From Burkholderiales bacterium (GTDB lineage: Bacteria > Pseudomonadota > Gammaproteobacteria > Burkholderiales > Nitrosomonadaceae): DNA of 64,000 bases. The notes under the pieces were generated by a model that did not search any database, had not been told where the DNA came from, and saw only the letters and a list, made by a program, of their open reading frames with translations. Position numbers and translations under genes: made by a program. Below, piece after piece: positions 1 through 8,587 of this stretch (within the stretch, counting starts at the first letter, position 1; every line of letters starts with the position of its first letter). The DNA lies in assembly GCA_024235795.1 (NCBI GenBank), contig JACKLR010000001.1, positions 434,001 through 498,000 of the forward strand. The letters run 5' to 3'.

Positions 1-564
1 GGATTGAATCAATTGAACCCGATGCTGCAACTGATAGCTCGAAATATTTTTTTTTGCAACAGCAAGCGCATCGTCTGAAATGTCTACAGCATCAACCTCA
101 GCACGTTCAAACACCAGTGCTATCAGTATGGCCAGGCAACCCGAACCCGTACACAGATCGAGCGCAGTATGGATATTCTCAGGATCGATAATCCAAGGTT
201 CCAACTGATTTTGCAAAAGTTCTGCGATGAATGAACGTGGAATAATGACGCGCTCATCGACATAAAAAGAATAATCGACTAACCAAGCCTCATGAGTTAG
301 ATAAGCTGCCGGTTTTTTTTCTGTGATTCGTCGCTTTAGAATATCCTCTACCTGAGTTATTTCATCGCTGGTTAGCCGCGCATCAAGAAACGGTTCCAAC
401 TGGTCAAGCGGCAGATGCAAGGTATGCAGAATAAGATAAGCTGCTTCATCATAGGCTGTAGCGGAACCGTGACCAAAAAAAAGCCCGGCCTGATTAAATC
501 TGCTGACTGCAAAGCGCAGCAGATCCCGTATTGTATATAATTGCGTTCTTGCTTGAATGAACAT
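1..564 (-). CDS. prmB: Ribosomal protein uL3 glutamine N5-methyltransferase PrmB, 3' end cut by window edge
   Basis: PrmB methylates a glutamine of ribosomal protein L3 in the cytoplasm using S-adenosylmethionine. The 188 residues visible start at an ATG on the minus strand and run off the left edge, so the NPPY catalytic motif lies outside. The N-terminal helical domain contains FGHGSATAYDEAAYLILHTL, typical of PrmB, followed by YLTHEAW, YVDERVIIPRSFIAELL and the AdoMet motif ALDLCTGSGCLAILIA near residues 139-154. The release-factor enzyme PrmC is related but lacks the YVDERVIIPRSF block. It is divergent from tadA with about 118 bases between. The family assignment is firm; the C-terminus cannot be judged. 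Confidence 0.9.
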   Translation of the reverse strand, partial: MFIQARTQLYTIRDLLRFAVSRFNQAGLFFGHGSATAYDEAAYLILHTLHLPLDQLEPFLDARLTSDEITQVEDILKRRITEKKPAAYLTHEAWLVDYSFYVDERVIIPRSFIAELLQNQLEPWIIDPENIHTALDLCTGSGCLAILIALVFERAEVDAVDISDDALAVAKKNISSYQLQHRVQLIQS

Positions 565-682
565 GTGTCCTCAACTGCTTAAGGTCAAAGTATCGGATAT
601 TGAGAAAATCAAATAACGGGAATGTAGCATAAAAGCCAACTTAACAACCTGAATCTTTAAACATTGCATTAAACCAACATTA

Positions 683-1147
683 GTGGTAAAAATCAAAATC
701 GATATTAAGTTTATGTGTTCAGCGCTAGAACAAGCATTAAAGGCACAATCACTGGGTGAAGTGCCGGTAGGTGCAATCATCGTGCAGAATGAAAAGATAA
801 TTGGACGCGGATATAACTGCCCTATCACTACCCGAGATCCAACTGCACATGCTGAAGTTATGGCACTGCGAGACAGCGCGCGCTATTTAAACAACTATCG
901 CCTGCCCGACTGCACGCTTTACGTTACATTGGAACCCTGTATCATGTGCATCGGCGCGCTATTTCATGCACGTATTAAACGTCTGGTTTATGCCGCCGCT
1001 GATCCGAAAACTGGCGTATGCGGCAGTGTGATTGATTTGCCTGCCGAAACCCGGCTGAATCATCATATGCAGGTGGAAGGCGGTATTCTGGCTAATGAAG
1101 CAGGTATGTTGCTTAAGCATTTTTTTGCGCAACGGCGTAAAATTTAA
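683..1147 (+). CDS. tadA: tRNA-specific adenosine deaminase TadA
   Basis: TadA converts adenosine 34 of tRNA-Arg(ACG) to inosine. The 154-residue product has the cytidine-deaminase fold: zinc ligand and catalytic pair H56-A-E58 (PTAHAEVMAL) and PCIMC with C86 and C89. EVPVGAIIV and ARIKRLVYAA are also typical of the family. The chosen start is a GTG with no clear ribosome-binding site. An in-frame ATG at 713 would delete ten residues, but family members usually have some ten residues before the ALEQALKAQ helix, so GTG is preferred. Length matches the family (about 150-170). Next downstream is the L,D-transpeptidase, 37 bases away and possibly co-transcribed. Confidence 0.9.
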   Translation: MVKIKIDIKFMCSALEQALKAQSLGEVPVGAIIVQNEKIIGRGYNCPITTRDPTAHAEVMALRDSARYLNNYRLPDCTLYVTLEPCIMCIGALFHARIKRLVYAAADPKTGVCGSVIDLPAETRLNHHMQVEGGILANEAGMLLKHFFAQRRKI

Positions 1148-1184
1148 CCAATGTAATCACAAAAAAAGCGGGAATGAAGATATT

Positions 1185-1664
1185 ATGAAAATCAATATCT
1201 CAATCAATAAGCAACAGCTAGATCTACTCAATGATGCTGGTCAGATTATCAAACATTATAGAATTTCTACTGCAAAAAATGGTACAGGGCAAGAAAACGG
1301 AAGCTTCTGTACACCGCTGGGTAAACATATCATCCGTGCAAAAATTGGTTCGGGGCGGCCTGTCAACACGGTATTTGTGCGTCGCCGGCCAACTGGGGAA
1401 ATTTACACACCGAAACTGGGACAGCAGTATCCTGAACGGGATTGGATATTGACACGAATCTTATGGCTGTCAGGTTGCGAGCCTGGTTTTAACCGGTTCG
1501 GATCAGTTGATACCATGCGACGCTATATTTATATCCATGGCAGCCCTGACAGTGTGGAAATGGGAAAACCCGGTTCTATTGGTTGCATTCGCATTTCCAA
1601 CAACGATCTAATGGAATTATTTGACTACGTTTCTACGGGAACGCAAGTCAATATTATTCAATAA
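1185..1664 (+). CDS. L,D-transpeptidase (YkuD) family protein without signal peptide
   Basis: The 159-residue protein has a YkuD domain, whose members make 3-3 peptidoglycan cross-links or attach proteins to peptidoglycan with a catalytic cysteine. The active-site signature is clear: H118-G-S...S-I-G-C134-I-R, with the preceding YIYIHG strand. The ATG at 1185 follows a GGGAATGAAG stretch and is preferred to an upstream extension inside tadA. The product starts MKINISINKQQLDLL with no hydrophobic segment, so no export signal is visible, although the expected substrate is periplasmic. Either the protein is cytoplasmic, acting on precursors or another acyl substrate, or it is exported in an unrecognised way. 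It precedes the LysM-FecR gene by 132 bases. Confidence 0.8.
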   Translation: MKINISINKQQLDLLNDAGQIIKHYRISTAKNGTGQENGSFCTPLGKHIIRAKIGSGRPVNTVFVRRRPTGEIYTPKLGQQYPERDWILTRILWLSGCEPGFNRFGSVDTMRRYIYIHGSPDSVEMGKPGSIGCIRISNNDLMELFDYVSTGTQVNIIQ

Positions 1665-1796
1665 CAACAGCAAAACCAGTTTAGCAGACACTTAATTTGA
1701 GATCTGACTTTCGAAGTTTTCAGTGTCAAAACCAAACAATAATAATTCGACTCAATCGAAAACCAGTCAAATCGGAATTAGCGATTAGGAAATATT

Positions 1797-3449
1797 ATGC
1801 ATATTAGATTTTTCGATACCGGGTTTGATATATTTTATTACACTTTAATTGCTGCTTTAATTGGTTTGCCTTCTTGTGCCATTGCCGAAGAATGGATATA
1901 TACCATCCGGCCAGGAGATAATCTGTGGAATCTGACCGAACGTCATCTTACGGATATGCAGTATGTAAACCGTTTACAGCAGTTGAATAATATTAAGAAC
2001 CCCTATGTCATACCACCCGGTACACTACTAAGAATTCCAGTATCCTGGACTCGGTCGACTGGAAATGCGCAAGCAAAAATTGTAAATGTCCACGGTACAG
2101 CGGTTATACAACGCGCCAACCAAACAGAAATACCCGTGGTATCGGGTATGCAGTTATTGTCAGGAGACTTGATTCAGAGTCAGAACGATTCATTTGTTAC
2201 TGTTGAGTTTACCGACAACTCACAAATGCGTGTTCAAGACAATAGCCGAGTTCGTTTGAAAGAAATGCGCATATTTGGTGATCATGGCTTAGTTGACACG
2301 TTGATTCATCTGGAAAAAGGACGTACTGAAAACTCAGTTCCCAAAGATACTTCCAAAGGCACACGATTCAGGATACAAACACCCTCGGCAATCAGTTCTG
2401 TAAGGGGAACGGCTTTTCGTGTCGGCACGGTTGAATCACAATCCAGCACCTCGAGTGAGGTTCTTTCCGGAAATATCCATGTCAGTGGTGAAAAAAGCGA
2501 AATCAAAGTTCCAACCGGTTTCGGTACGGTAACTACTCAAGGTAATCCACCTGCGTCGCCGGTAGCACTTTTGCCGCCACCCGATTTATCCAATACGTCT
2601 AGATACTATGAACGTTTACCGCTGGTCATACATCTCAATCCGTTACCTGGCGCACAGGGATATCGTACTCAGATTGCACTGGACAAAACATTCAGTGATT
2701 TGTTATCCGAGTTTACCACAACGAGCTTACCTTTCCGTGATGGAGACATTCCGGACGGGGATTACTGGTTAAGAATTCGCGGTATTGATGAATCCGGTAT
2801 TGAGGGTAGAGATGCCGTCATCGCTTTCTCATTAAACGCACACCCCGAACCCCCTTTTGTAATCGCTCCCTTACCTGGTGGCGCGACAACGCCTGAAAAT
2901 CAGGAATTCAGCTGGGCTATCCAACCTGAAGCCGCACATTACACACTGATGATAAGCCATAATCCAGATTTTACCGAGATAGCGTATTTCAATCCTGAGA
3001 TAAAAGAAAACAAGGTGGTTTTGCCTCAATCACTTGCACCCGGTTATTACTTCTGGCGCATTGCTTGTGTTTCTCAGCGAGAGGGGTCCGGCCCGTTCAG
3101 TGATATCATGTCTTTCAGAGTGCCTTACCCAGGGCCATCACTTGACGAAACAAAGCTGGATGAAAAAGAAATAACATTTGCTTGGCGTGCTGCCGCCGAG
3201 GATCAAAGTTTCCACTTCCAGTTTTCTCGTGACGAAGCATTTTCTAAAATCATTTATGACGAAGTTACGCAAGTTTCACAAATAACGCTACAAAAACCTG
3301 CAGGCGGAACATATTACCTACGCATCAAGACAATCGAATCCGACGGTTTTAAAGGCCCATGGGGGCCTGCCCAAACCATCGAAATTCCACGTGAAAAACC
3401 TTACTGGTTAATGCTATTGCTTTTGCTGCCACTCCTCGTCCTTATATGA
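1797..3449 (+). CDS. Secreted LysM and FecR domain protein with C-terminal membrane anchor
   Basis: The 550-residue envelope protein has a signal peptide (cleavage probably after LPSCAIA, residue 30). A LysM domain at about 34-82 (YTIRPGDNLWNLTERHL ... NPYVIPPGTLLRIP) should bind peptidoglycan. A FecR-type domain at about 100-210 has SGMQLLSGDLIQSQNDSFVTVEF and SAISSVRGTAFRVGTVE. About 255-525 is a series of beta-rich, fibronectin/Ig-like repeats with recurring YYLRI or YWLRIRGID strands. The last 18 residues are a hydrophobic tail (WLMLLLLLPLLVLI). Its stop overlaps the start of the CHASE2-GGDEF-EAL gene by four bases, so the two are translationally coupled. A role as ligand or peptidoglycan sensor for that neighbour is inference. 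Confidence 0.85.
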   Translation: MHIRFFDTGFDIFYYTLIAALIGLPSCAIAEEWIYTIRPGDNLWNLTERHLTDMQYVNRLQQLNNIKNPYVIPPGTLLRIPVSWTRSTGNAQAKIVNVHGTAVIQRANQTEIPVVSGMQLLSGDLIQSQNDSFVTVEFTDNSQMRVQDNSRVRLKEMRIFGDHGLVDTLIHLEKGRTENSVPKDTSKGTRFRIQTPSAISSVRGTAFRVGTVESQSSTSSEVLSGNIHVSGEKSEIKVPTGFGTVTTQGNPPASPVALLPPPDLSNTSRYYERLPLVIHLNPLPGAQGYRTQIALDKTFSDLLSEFTTTSLPFRDGDIPDGDYWLRIRGIDESGIEGRDAVIAFSLNAHPEPPFVIAPLPGGATTPENQEFSWAIQPEAAHYTLMISHNPDFTEIAYFNPEIKENKVVLPQSLAPGYYFWRIACVSQREGSGPFSDIMSFRVPYPGPSLDETKLDEKEITFAWRAAAEDQSFHFQFSRDEAFSKIIYDEVTQVSQITLQKPAGGTYYLRIKTIESDGFKGPWGPAQTIEIPREKPYWLMLLLLLPLLVLI

Positions 3450-6313
3450 TTTATCTGAAAAATTTAAGGCATCAACACAATACCTTTGCTATACGAATAG
3501 CACTACTTATAACAGCAGTTGCCATTATCGCTTATACAGAAGTATTGGAACGGCTGAATCTGGTAATCTACGACGAATTATCGACGTTAATCCATTATCC
3601 GCATGATCCCGATACCATAATTGTGGCCATCGACGAAGAAAGTCTGAACACTTTAGGTCGCTGGCCATGGTCCAGAGGCGTGCATGCAGAACTCATTAAT
3701 CGGCTGAAGTCGATTGATAACAGGCGCTTAGCACTGGATTTACTGTTTTCAGAACCACAGAACAGCGACCCATACGCTGATCAATTATTGGCCATGGCAA
3801 TTGCGGCACATGGAAATGTCGTACTGCCTGTAGCACCACTATCAACCGCTGAACCGGATTCATTGTATTTAGCTGTGCCTCACCCGCTTTTCAGTCAATA
3901 CGCCGTATTGGGCCATGTCGATGTTGAACTTGATAGTGATGGCGTCGCACGCCGTGTTTTTCTCTTTGCGGGCATCAATGCACCGACCTGGCCAGCGCTA
4001 GCGTTACTTCTCGCTGATCCCACAGTCGCGCAAAAATCACATGCACTTCACGATAAAGCTGCAAATTCAACTGATCGTTTTAAACACTGGCTCCGATCGG
4101 ATGAAGCACTTATTCCCTTTGTAGGAAAAACTGGAAGCTTTCGTCAGGTTTCCTACTCAAGCGTGTTATTCAATGATGACATCTTGGCCAGTCTGCGCAA
4201 TAAAACCATTATTGTTGGCATGACCGCCGCAGGCCTGGGAACACGGTTTGCAACACCGGTATCGCCCATAAACCGGCAGCCAATGACGGGCGTTGAATGG
4301 CATGCGAACGTCTATTCAATGCTGCAAAATAGCCGCGCCATTCACCCCATCTCAGAACTGTGGATTGCGATCTTGTCCATTTCGTGGATTGCCGTTATCT
4401 TGACAGTCATTGGTTGGGCAAAAAGAAACTTGACAATCCCATTATTACTTATCTTATTGATGATAGGCATGGTTATTATTTACTATGCACTGAAAATCCT
4501 GCATATTTGGATCCCGCCAGGTGCTGCATTATTGGGTACGATGGCAATCTATCCCTTGTGGAATTGGCGACGCATCAATCAATTCGTACGTTCTTTTCTG
4601 ATTTCAAGTGTACGTTCGAGTACCGCTCTGGAAACGATTAAAGACGGTGTTATCATAACCGATGCACACGATCATGTCGTTTTTATCAACAAAGGCGCCG
4701 AGCATATTCTGAGGTCAGAATTCAATCAGATCAAAGGGAAAATGCTGCACCAAATTTTGCATATTCATTCGAATCATGAAAACACATCCAGCAACCCTTC
4801 TGTCGAAGATATAATGACTCCCGGTTTGGATAGTCCTGGAGTGCTTGAATGTAATTTGAAGACAACCCTGGGTCACGAACGCACTGTCAGGATTACACGA
4901 AACCAGCTGTACGATGAACAAAAAACACTATTGGGATCTGTGGTAGCCATGACGGATATTAGCGATACTGTTGAGTTGGCGCAACGAATTGCTCATCAAG
5001 AAAATTATGATGCCCTGACAAAACTACCAAACCGCTCGAAACTGTTGTCCCGTTTTGACCAACTGATTCAGACAAGTCAAGATACCGACAAAATTTTTAC
5101 CGTTATCTTTGTTACGTTGGATAATTTCAAAAAAATTAACGATGCAATGGGGCATCAAGCCGGAGACAAATTACTTAAAATGGTCTCCTGGCGTCTGTAT
5201 GAAGTTGTGCAACGCGATGATCTAGTTGCGCGGTGGGGCGGTGATGAATTTATCCTGCTTTTTGATCATCTGAGGGATAAAGATTCAGCATCAAATATGG
5301 CACAAAAAATTCTTGAGGTTATCAAACAACGGTTTGAAATTGATAGTCTTGAAGTATTTGTTTCCGCCAGTATTGGCATTAGCTTTTATCCGGAAAATGG
5401 TTCCACAAGTGAATCAGTATTAGAGCGGGCCGGCACAGCCATGTATCGAGCCAAACGCGATGGCGGTAATCGCTTTGAATTTTATTCTTCCGAGTCATCC
5501 GAGGTATGGACACGCGACCGGCTTGAGTTAGAAAAAGAATTACGGGCTGCAATCATAAACAGCGAGCTGCAGGTTTTATTTCAACCCATAATAAATGCAG
5601 AAACACATCATATAGCCCGGATGGAAGCTTTGGTGCGCTGGCCGCATCCGACTAGAGGTTACTTATCGCCCAGTGAATTTATTCCACTTGCAGAAAATGT
5701 CGGTCTCATTGATCAACTGGGAGAACTGGTGCTTAAGGTTTCCTGTATTGCAGCCTATCAGCTATTGAAGCTGGGTTACCCAGTTAACGTTTCAGTCAAC
5801 GTTAATCCCCGACAGTTACTGAACGCAAATTTTCTGCAAACAATAGTTACAACATTGCATGATACCAATTTACCACCCCATTCTTTAATACTCGAAATAA
5901 CTGAAAGCACGATTATTAATGATCTCGAACGCGTCGGAAGTATTTTAAGAAAAATAAAAGAATTAGATATTTTAATTGCGCTTGATGATTTTGGCACTGG
6001 CTATTCTTCGCTCACATTATTACGCGAACTTCCCATTGATATCCTTAAAATTGATAAGTCTTTTGTTCGCACGCTGGATCAAAATCAGAATGACTTGACA
6101 ATTGTTCAGGCAATTATTGGTCTGGGTATCAATATGGGATTAATTGTCGTTGCAGAAGGTGTAGAAACGGCCCAACAAACCCAGATTTTACTTCAACACC
6201 AATGTTACTACCAGCAAGGTTACTACTTCAGCAGGCCAGTCCCTTACAGTGCCTTGCTGGAACTGGTCAATGCAAATAATGAAAGCGCCCCTGCACACAA
6301 ACTCTGTCTTTGA
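3446..6313 (+). CDS. CHASE2-PAS-GGDEF-EAL c-di-GMP turnover protein
   Basis: A 955-residue inner-membrane signalling protein. One N-terminal membrane helix (about 14-33) leads to a periplasmic CHASE2 domain (IIVAIDEESLNTLGRWPWSR). About 300-375 holds three hydrophobic segments, then a PAS domain (about 390-505), a GGDEF domain with intact RWGGDEF near residue 597, and an EAL domain. The EAL catalytic set appears complete: EAL near 727, NVNPRQL, LEITEST, DDFGTGYSSL, LKIDKSFV and EGVE. The residues at the usual RxxD inhibitory site read QRDD, so product feedback may be lost. It could therefore act as cyclase, phosphodiesterase or both; sequence alone does not decide. It is co-transcribed with the LysM-FecR protein upstream. 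Confidence 0.93.
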   Translation: MIYLKNLRHQHNTFAIRIALLITAVAIIAYTEVLERLNLVIYDELSTLIHYPHDPDTIIVAIDEESLNTLGRWPWSRGVHAELINRLKSIDNRRLALDLLFSEPQNSDPYADQLLAMAIAAHGNVVLPVAPLSTAEPDSLYLAVPHPLFSQYAVLGHVDVELDSDGVARRVFLFAGINAPTWPALALLLADPTVAQKSHALHDKAANSTDRFKHWLRSDEALIPFVGKTGSFRQVSYSSVLFNDDILASLRNKTIIVGMTAAGLGTRFATPVSPINRQPMTGVEWHANVYSMLQNSRAIHPISELWIAILSISWIAVILTVIGWAKRNLTIPLLLILLMIGMVIIYYALKILHIWIPPGAALLGTMAIYPLWNWRRINQFVRSFLISSVRSSTALETIKDGVIITDAHDHVVFINKGAEHILRSEFNQIKGKMLHQILHIHSNHENTSSNPSVEDIMTPGLDSPGVLECNLKTTLGHERTVRITRNQLYDEQKTLLGSVVAMTDISDTVELAQRIAHQENYDALTKLPNRSKLLSRFDQLIQTSQDTDKIFTVIFVTLDNFKKINDAMGHQAGDKLLKMVSWRLYEVVQRDDLVARWGGDEFILLFDHLRDKDSASNMAQKILEVIKQRFEIDSLEVFVSASIGISFYPENGSTSESVLERAGTAMYRAKRDGGNRFEFYSSESSEVWTRDRLELEKELRAAIINSELQVLFQPIINAETHHIARMEALVRWPHPTRGYLSPSEFIPLAENVGLIDQLGELVLKVSCIAAYQLLKLGYPVNVSVNVNPRQLLNANFLQTIVTTLHDTNLPPHSLILEITESTIINDLERVGSILRKIKELDILIALDDFGTGYSSLTLLRELPIDILKIDKSFVRTLDQNQNDLTIVQAIIGLGINMGLIVVAEGVETAQQTQILLQHQCYYQQGYYFSRPVPYSALLELVNANNESAPAHKLCL

Positions 6314-6338
6314 TCAAGCAGTCAATAAAAAGCATAAT

Positions 6339-7385
6339 CTAAAAGGGTAATACCTCGTTCGGATTGCCAATGGAATTGATGTCTCTAACTGCCTGAACAT
6401 AAACAGCATCTCCCCTTAATCTCGCCATTGAAACAAAATGCCGTATACCATGCATATGTGCAAGACGCCCAAGACTGGCAGCAGAAATATTCCATTGCAG
6501 TTTATCCAGCAATTCATCGACTGCCTTTGAATCGTTACATACCAGGATCATGTCACACCCGGCTTCAAGTGCAGCACTTGCACGTGACACAATAGATGCG
6601 AAATGCCCTACACCTTTCATACTCAAATCATCGCTGAAAATGCAACCTTCAAACTGCAGTTCCTCGCGTAAGATTTTTTGCAGCCAAAGCCGTGAGAACC
6701 CCGCTGGATATTGGTCAACTTCGGGATAGATAACATGCGCTGCCATAATACCTGTAATACCAAAATCTATCATGTGGCGGAAAGGAATCAAGTCATCCAT
6801 TTCGATATCGGAGTATTGACGGTAATCGACAGATTTTTCGAGGTGAGAGTCCGCCTGTATAAATCCGTGCCCCGGGAAATGTTTGCCGACCGCCTGCATA
6901 CCTCCTGCTTTTAGTCCCCGCATCAGTGCATGGGCAAGATCGGAAACTGCCTGTGGCTCACGGTGAAACGCGCGATCACCAATAACGCTACTGTTGCCAT
7001 GATCAACATCCAGAACCGGTGTAAAACTCAAATCTACACCACTGGTTATTAATTCGATTGCCAGGACATAACCCACTTGTCTTGAAAGATGACTAGCACG
7101 CGCAGGATTTGAATCCCAGATTTCTCCAAGTTCGCGCATGGCGGGCAGCCGCGTAAAATCTTCCTTAAACCGTTGTACCCGCCCGCCTTCTTGATCAACT
7201 GCAATTAACAGATGTGGTGTTCTGAGATCTCTAATTTCCTGAGTCAATGTTATCAATTGCTTCTGCGAAGAAAAATTTCGCGAAAACAGAATAACGCCGC
7301 CGGTCAGGGGGTGCTGTAGACGTCTTCTATCGTCGTCAGTTAAGTAGCAGCCAGCTATATCGAGCATGACGGGCCCGAGTAACAT
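6339..7385 (-). CDS. nagZ: Beta-N-acetylhexosaminidase NagZ
   Basis: NagZ is a cytoplasmic glycoside hydrolase family 3 enzyme that releases GlcNAc from anhydromuropeptides in peptidoglycan recycling. The 348-residue product shows GGVILFSRNF, LIAVDQEGGRVQRF, the catalytic histidine loop KHFPGHGFIQADSH and the nucleophile motif IFSDDLSMKGV. The length matches the proteobacterial family (about 340). It lies two bases after acpS on the same strand, the usual betaproteobacterial position at the end of the era-pdxJ-acpS run, and converges with the CHASE2-GGDEF-EAL gene. Confidence 0.95.
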   Translation of the reverse strand: MLLGPVMLDIAGCYLTDDDRRRLQHPLTGGVILFSRNFSSQKQLITLTQEIRDLRTPHLLIAVDQEGGRVQRFKEDFTRLPAMRELGEIWDSNPARASHLSRQVGYVLAIELITSGVDLSFTPVLDVDHGNSSVIGDRAFHREPQAVSDLAHALMRGLKAGGMQAVGKHFPGHGFIQADSHLEKSVDYRQYSDIEMDDLIPFRHMIDFGITGIMAAHVIYPEVDQYPAGFSRLWLQKILREELQFEGCIFSDDLSMKGVGHFASIVSRASAALEAGCDMILVCNDSKAVDELLDKLQWNISAASLGRLAHMHGIRHFVSMARLRGDAVYVQAVRDINSIGNPNEVLPF

Positions 7386-7387
7386 GA

Positions 7388-7765
7388 TTATTTCTCCAAA
7401 ACGACAAAAGCACAGGCAATATTCATTTCATCACTGATTGTCAGATAATGACTGACAATACCTTTTTCGCTGATTAATTGATCGAGCTCTGGATGAAATT
7501 TAAAATAGGGTTTCCCCAATGCATCATGTGTAATAGTAATAAAATCCAGATTGACCGGATGACGCAAACCTGTTCCCATTGCTTTTGAAAGCGCTTCCTT
7601 GGCAGCAAACCGCCCCGCAAGAAACAGTATAGGCTTACTGCTGTTTTGATATTCCTTCCATTCAGGATCGGTTAATATTCGCCGCGCAAACTTATCGCCA
7701 TGCCGCTCCAACGAACGTGCAATTCTTGAAGGATCAACCAGGTCAGTGCCAATGCCATAAATCAT
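7388..7765 (-). CDS. acpS: Holo-[acyl-carrier-protein] synthase AcpS
   Basis: AcpS transfers phosphopantetheine from CoA to apo-acyl carrier protein. The 125-residue product has the two signatures of the family: MIYGIGTDLVDPSRI at the N-terminus (Asp metal ligand) and FAAKEALSKAMGTG in the middle (Glu/Lys). The length is typical. The ATG overlaps the last bases of pdxJ by four nucleotides, so it is translationally coupled to it. Confidence 0.95.
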   Translation of the reverse strand: MIYGIGTDLVDPSRIARSLERHGDKFARRILTDPEWKEYQNSSKPILFLAGRFAAKEALSKAMGTGLRHPVNLDFITITHDALGKPYFKFHPELDQLISEKGIVSHYLTISDEMNIACAFVVLEK

Positions 7766-8487
7766 GCAGATGCCTCGGATATCAGCCGCCTCATTTCATG
7801 AACCGCTTTTTCAAGACCGACAAAAATTGCATGACCGATAATCGCGTGGCCAATGTTCAATTCTGAAATTCCCGGAATTGCCGCGATAGCTTGTACATTC
7901 TGATAATGCAAGCCATGACCGGCATTGACTTTCAAATTTTGTTTAATACCATAAGCAACAGCTTTTCTGATTTTTTCAAGCTCATAAATCTGTTCAGCTG
8001 ATGTTATCGCATCAGCATAGCTACCCGTGTGAATTTCAATAACCGGCGCGCCTGCGCTGAGGGCCGCATCTATTTGTTCAGCATCAGCATTGATAAACAA
8101 AGAAACACGTACACCCGCATCCCCTAGCTGGCGGCATGCTTGCTTGACCTGCTCAAAATGCCTGACAACGTCAAGACCGCCTTCTGTAGTCAATTCTTCT
8201 CGCCGTTCTGGAACCAGGCAGATATCGTGTGGCCTGATCCGCAGCGCTATATCAATCATTTCAGACGTTACTGCGCTTTCCAGATTCATACGCGTGTTAA
8301 GCAAACCTCGCAGTTCTTCTACATCACGATCCTGAATATGCCGTCGATCTTCACGCAAATGCAGTGTAATTGCATCGGCACCCGCCGATTCAGCAAGCAT
8401 TGCGGCTTCGACTGGACTCGGATATGCTGTACCACGCGCTTGCCTCAGTGTGGCTACATGATCTATATTGACGCCAAGTTCAACCAT
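7762..8487 (-). CDS. pdxJ: Pyridoxine 5'-phosphate synthase PdxJ
   Basis: PdxJ condenses 1-deoxyxylulose 5-phosphate with aminoacetone phosphate in vitamin B6 synthesis. The 241-residue TIM-barrel protein begins VELGVNIDHVATLRQARG and contains ITLHLREDRRHIQDRDV, ICLVPERREELTTEGGLDV, EIHTGSYAD, NAGHGLHYQNV and ELNIGHAIIGHAIF, all family hallmarks. It overlaps acpS by four bases. Upstream lies era, with only 100 bases between; recO, which often sits there, is absent. Confidence 0.96.
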   Translation of the reverse strand: MVELGVNIDHVATLRQARGTAYPSPVEAAMLAESAGADAITLHLREDRRHIQDRDVEELRGLLNTRMNLESAVTSEMIDIALRIRPHDICLVPERREELTTEGGLDVVRHFEQVKQACRQLGDAGVRVSLFINADAEQIDAALSAGAPVIEIHTGSYADAITSAEQIYELEKIRKAVAYGIKQNLKVNAGHGLHYQNVQAIAAIPGISELNIGHAIIGHAIFVGLEKAVHEMRRLISEASA

Positions 8488-8587
8488 GATTTTTATCCCG
8501 GATCAAGTCGGGTGAAGCAGTTTTATTAGTCATTTTTCAGGCACTCCACACCCACAGCGTTGAAGTATCGATTCCGGACAGACATAG

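Noticed and set aside
1095..1184. Upstream extension of the L,D-transpeptidase frame
   Set aside because: It overlaps tadA, and the added residues do not form a signal peptide; the ATG at 1185 has a purine-rich site before it.
8488..8587. Possible recO remnant between era and pdxJ
   Set aside because: Only 100 bases with no readable RecO motif.
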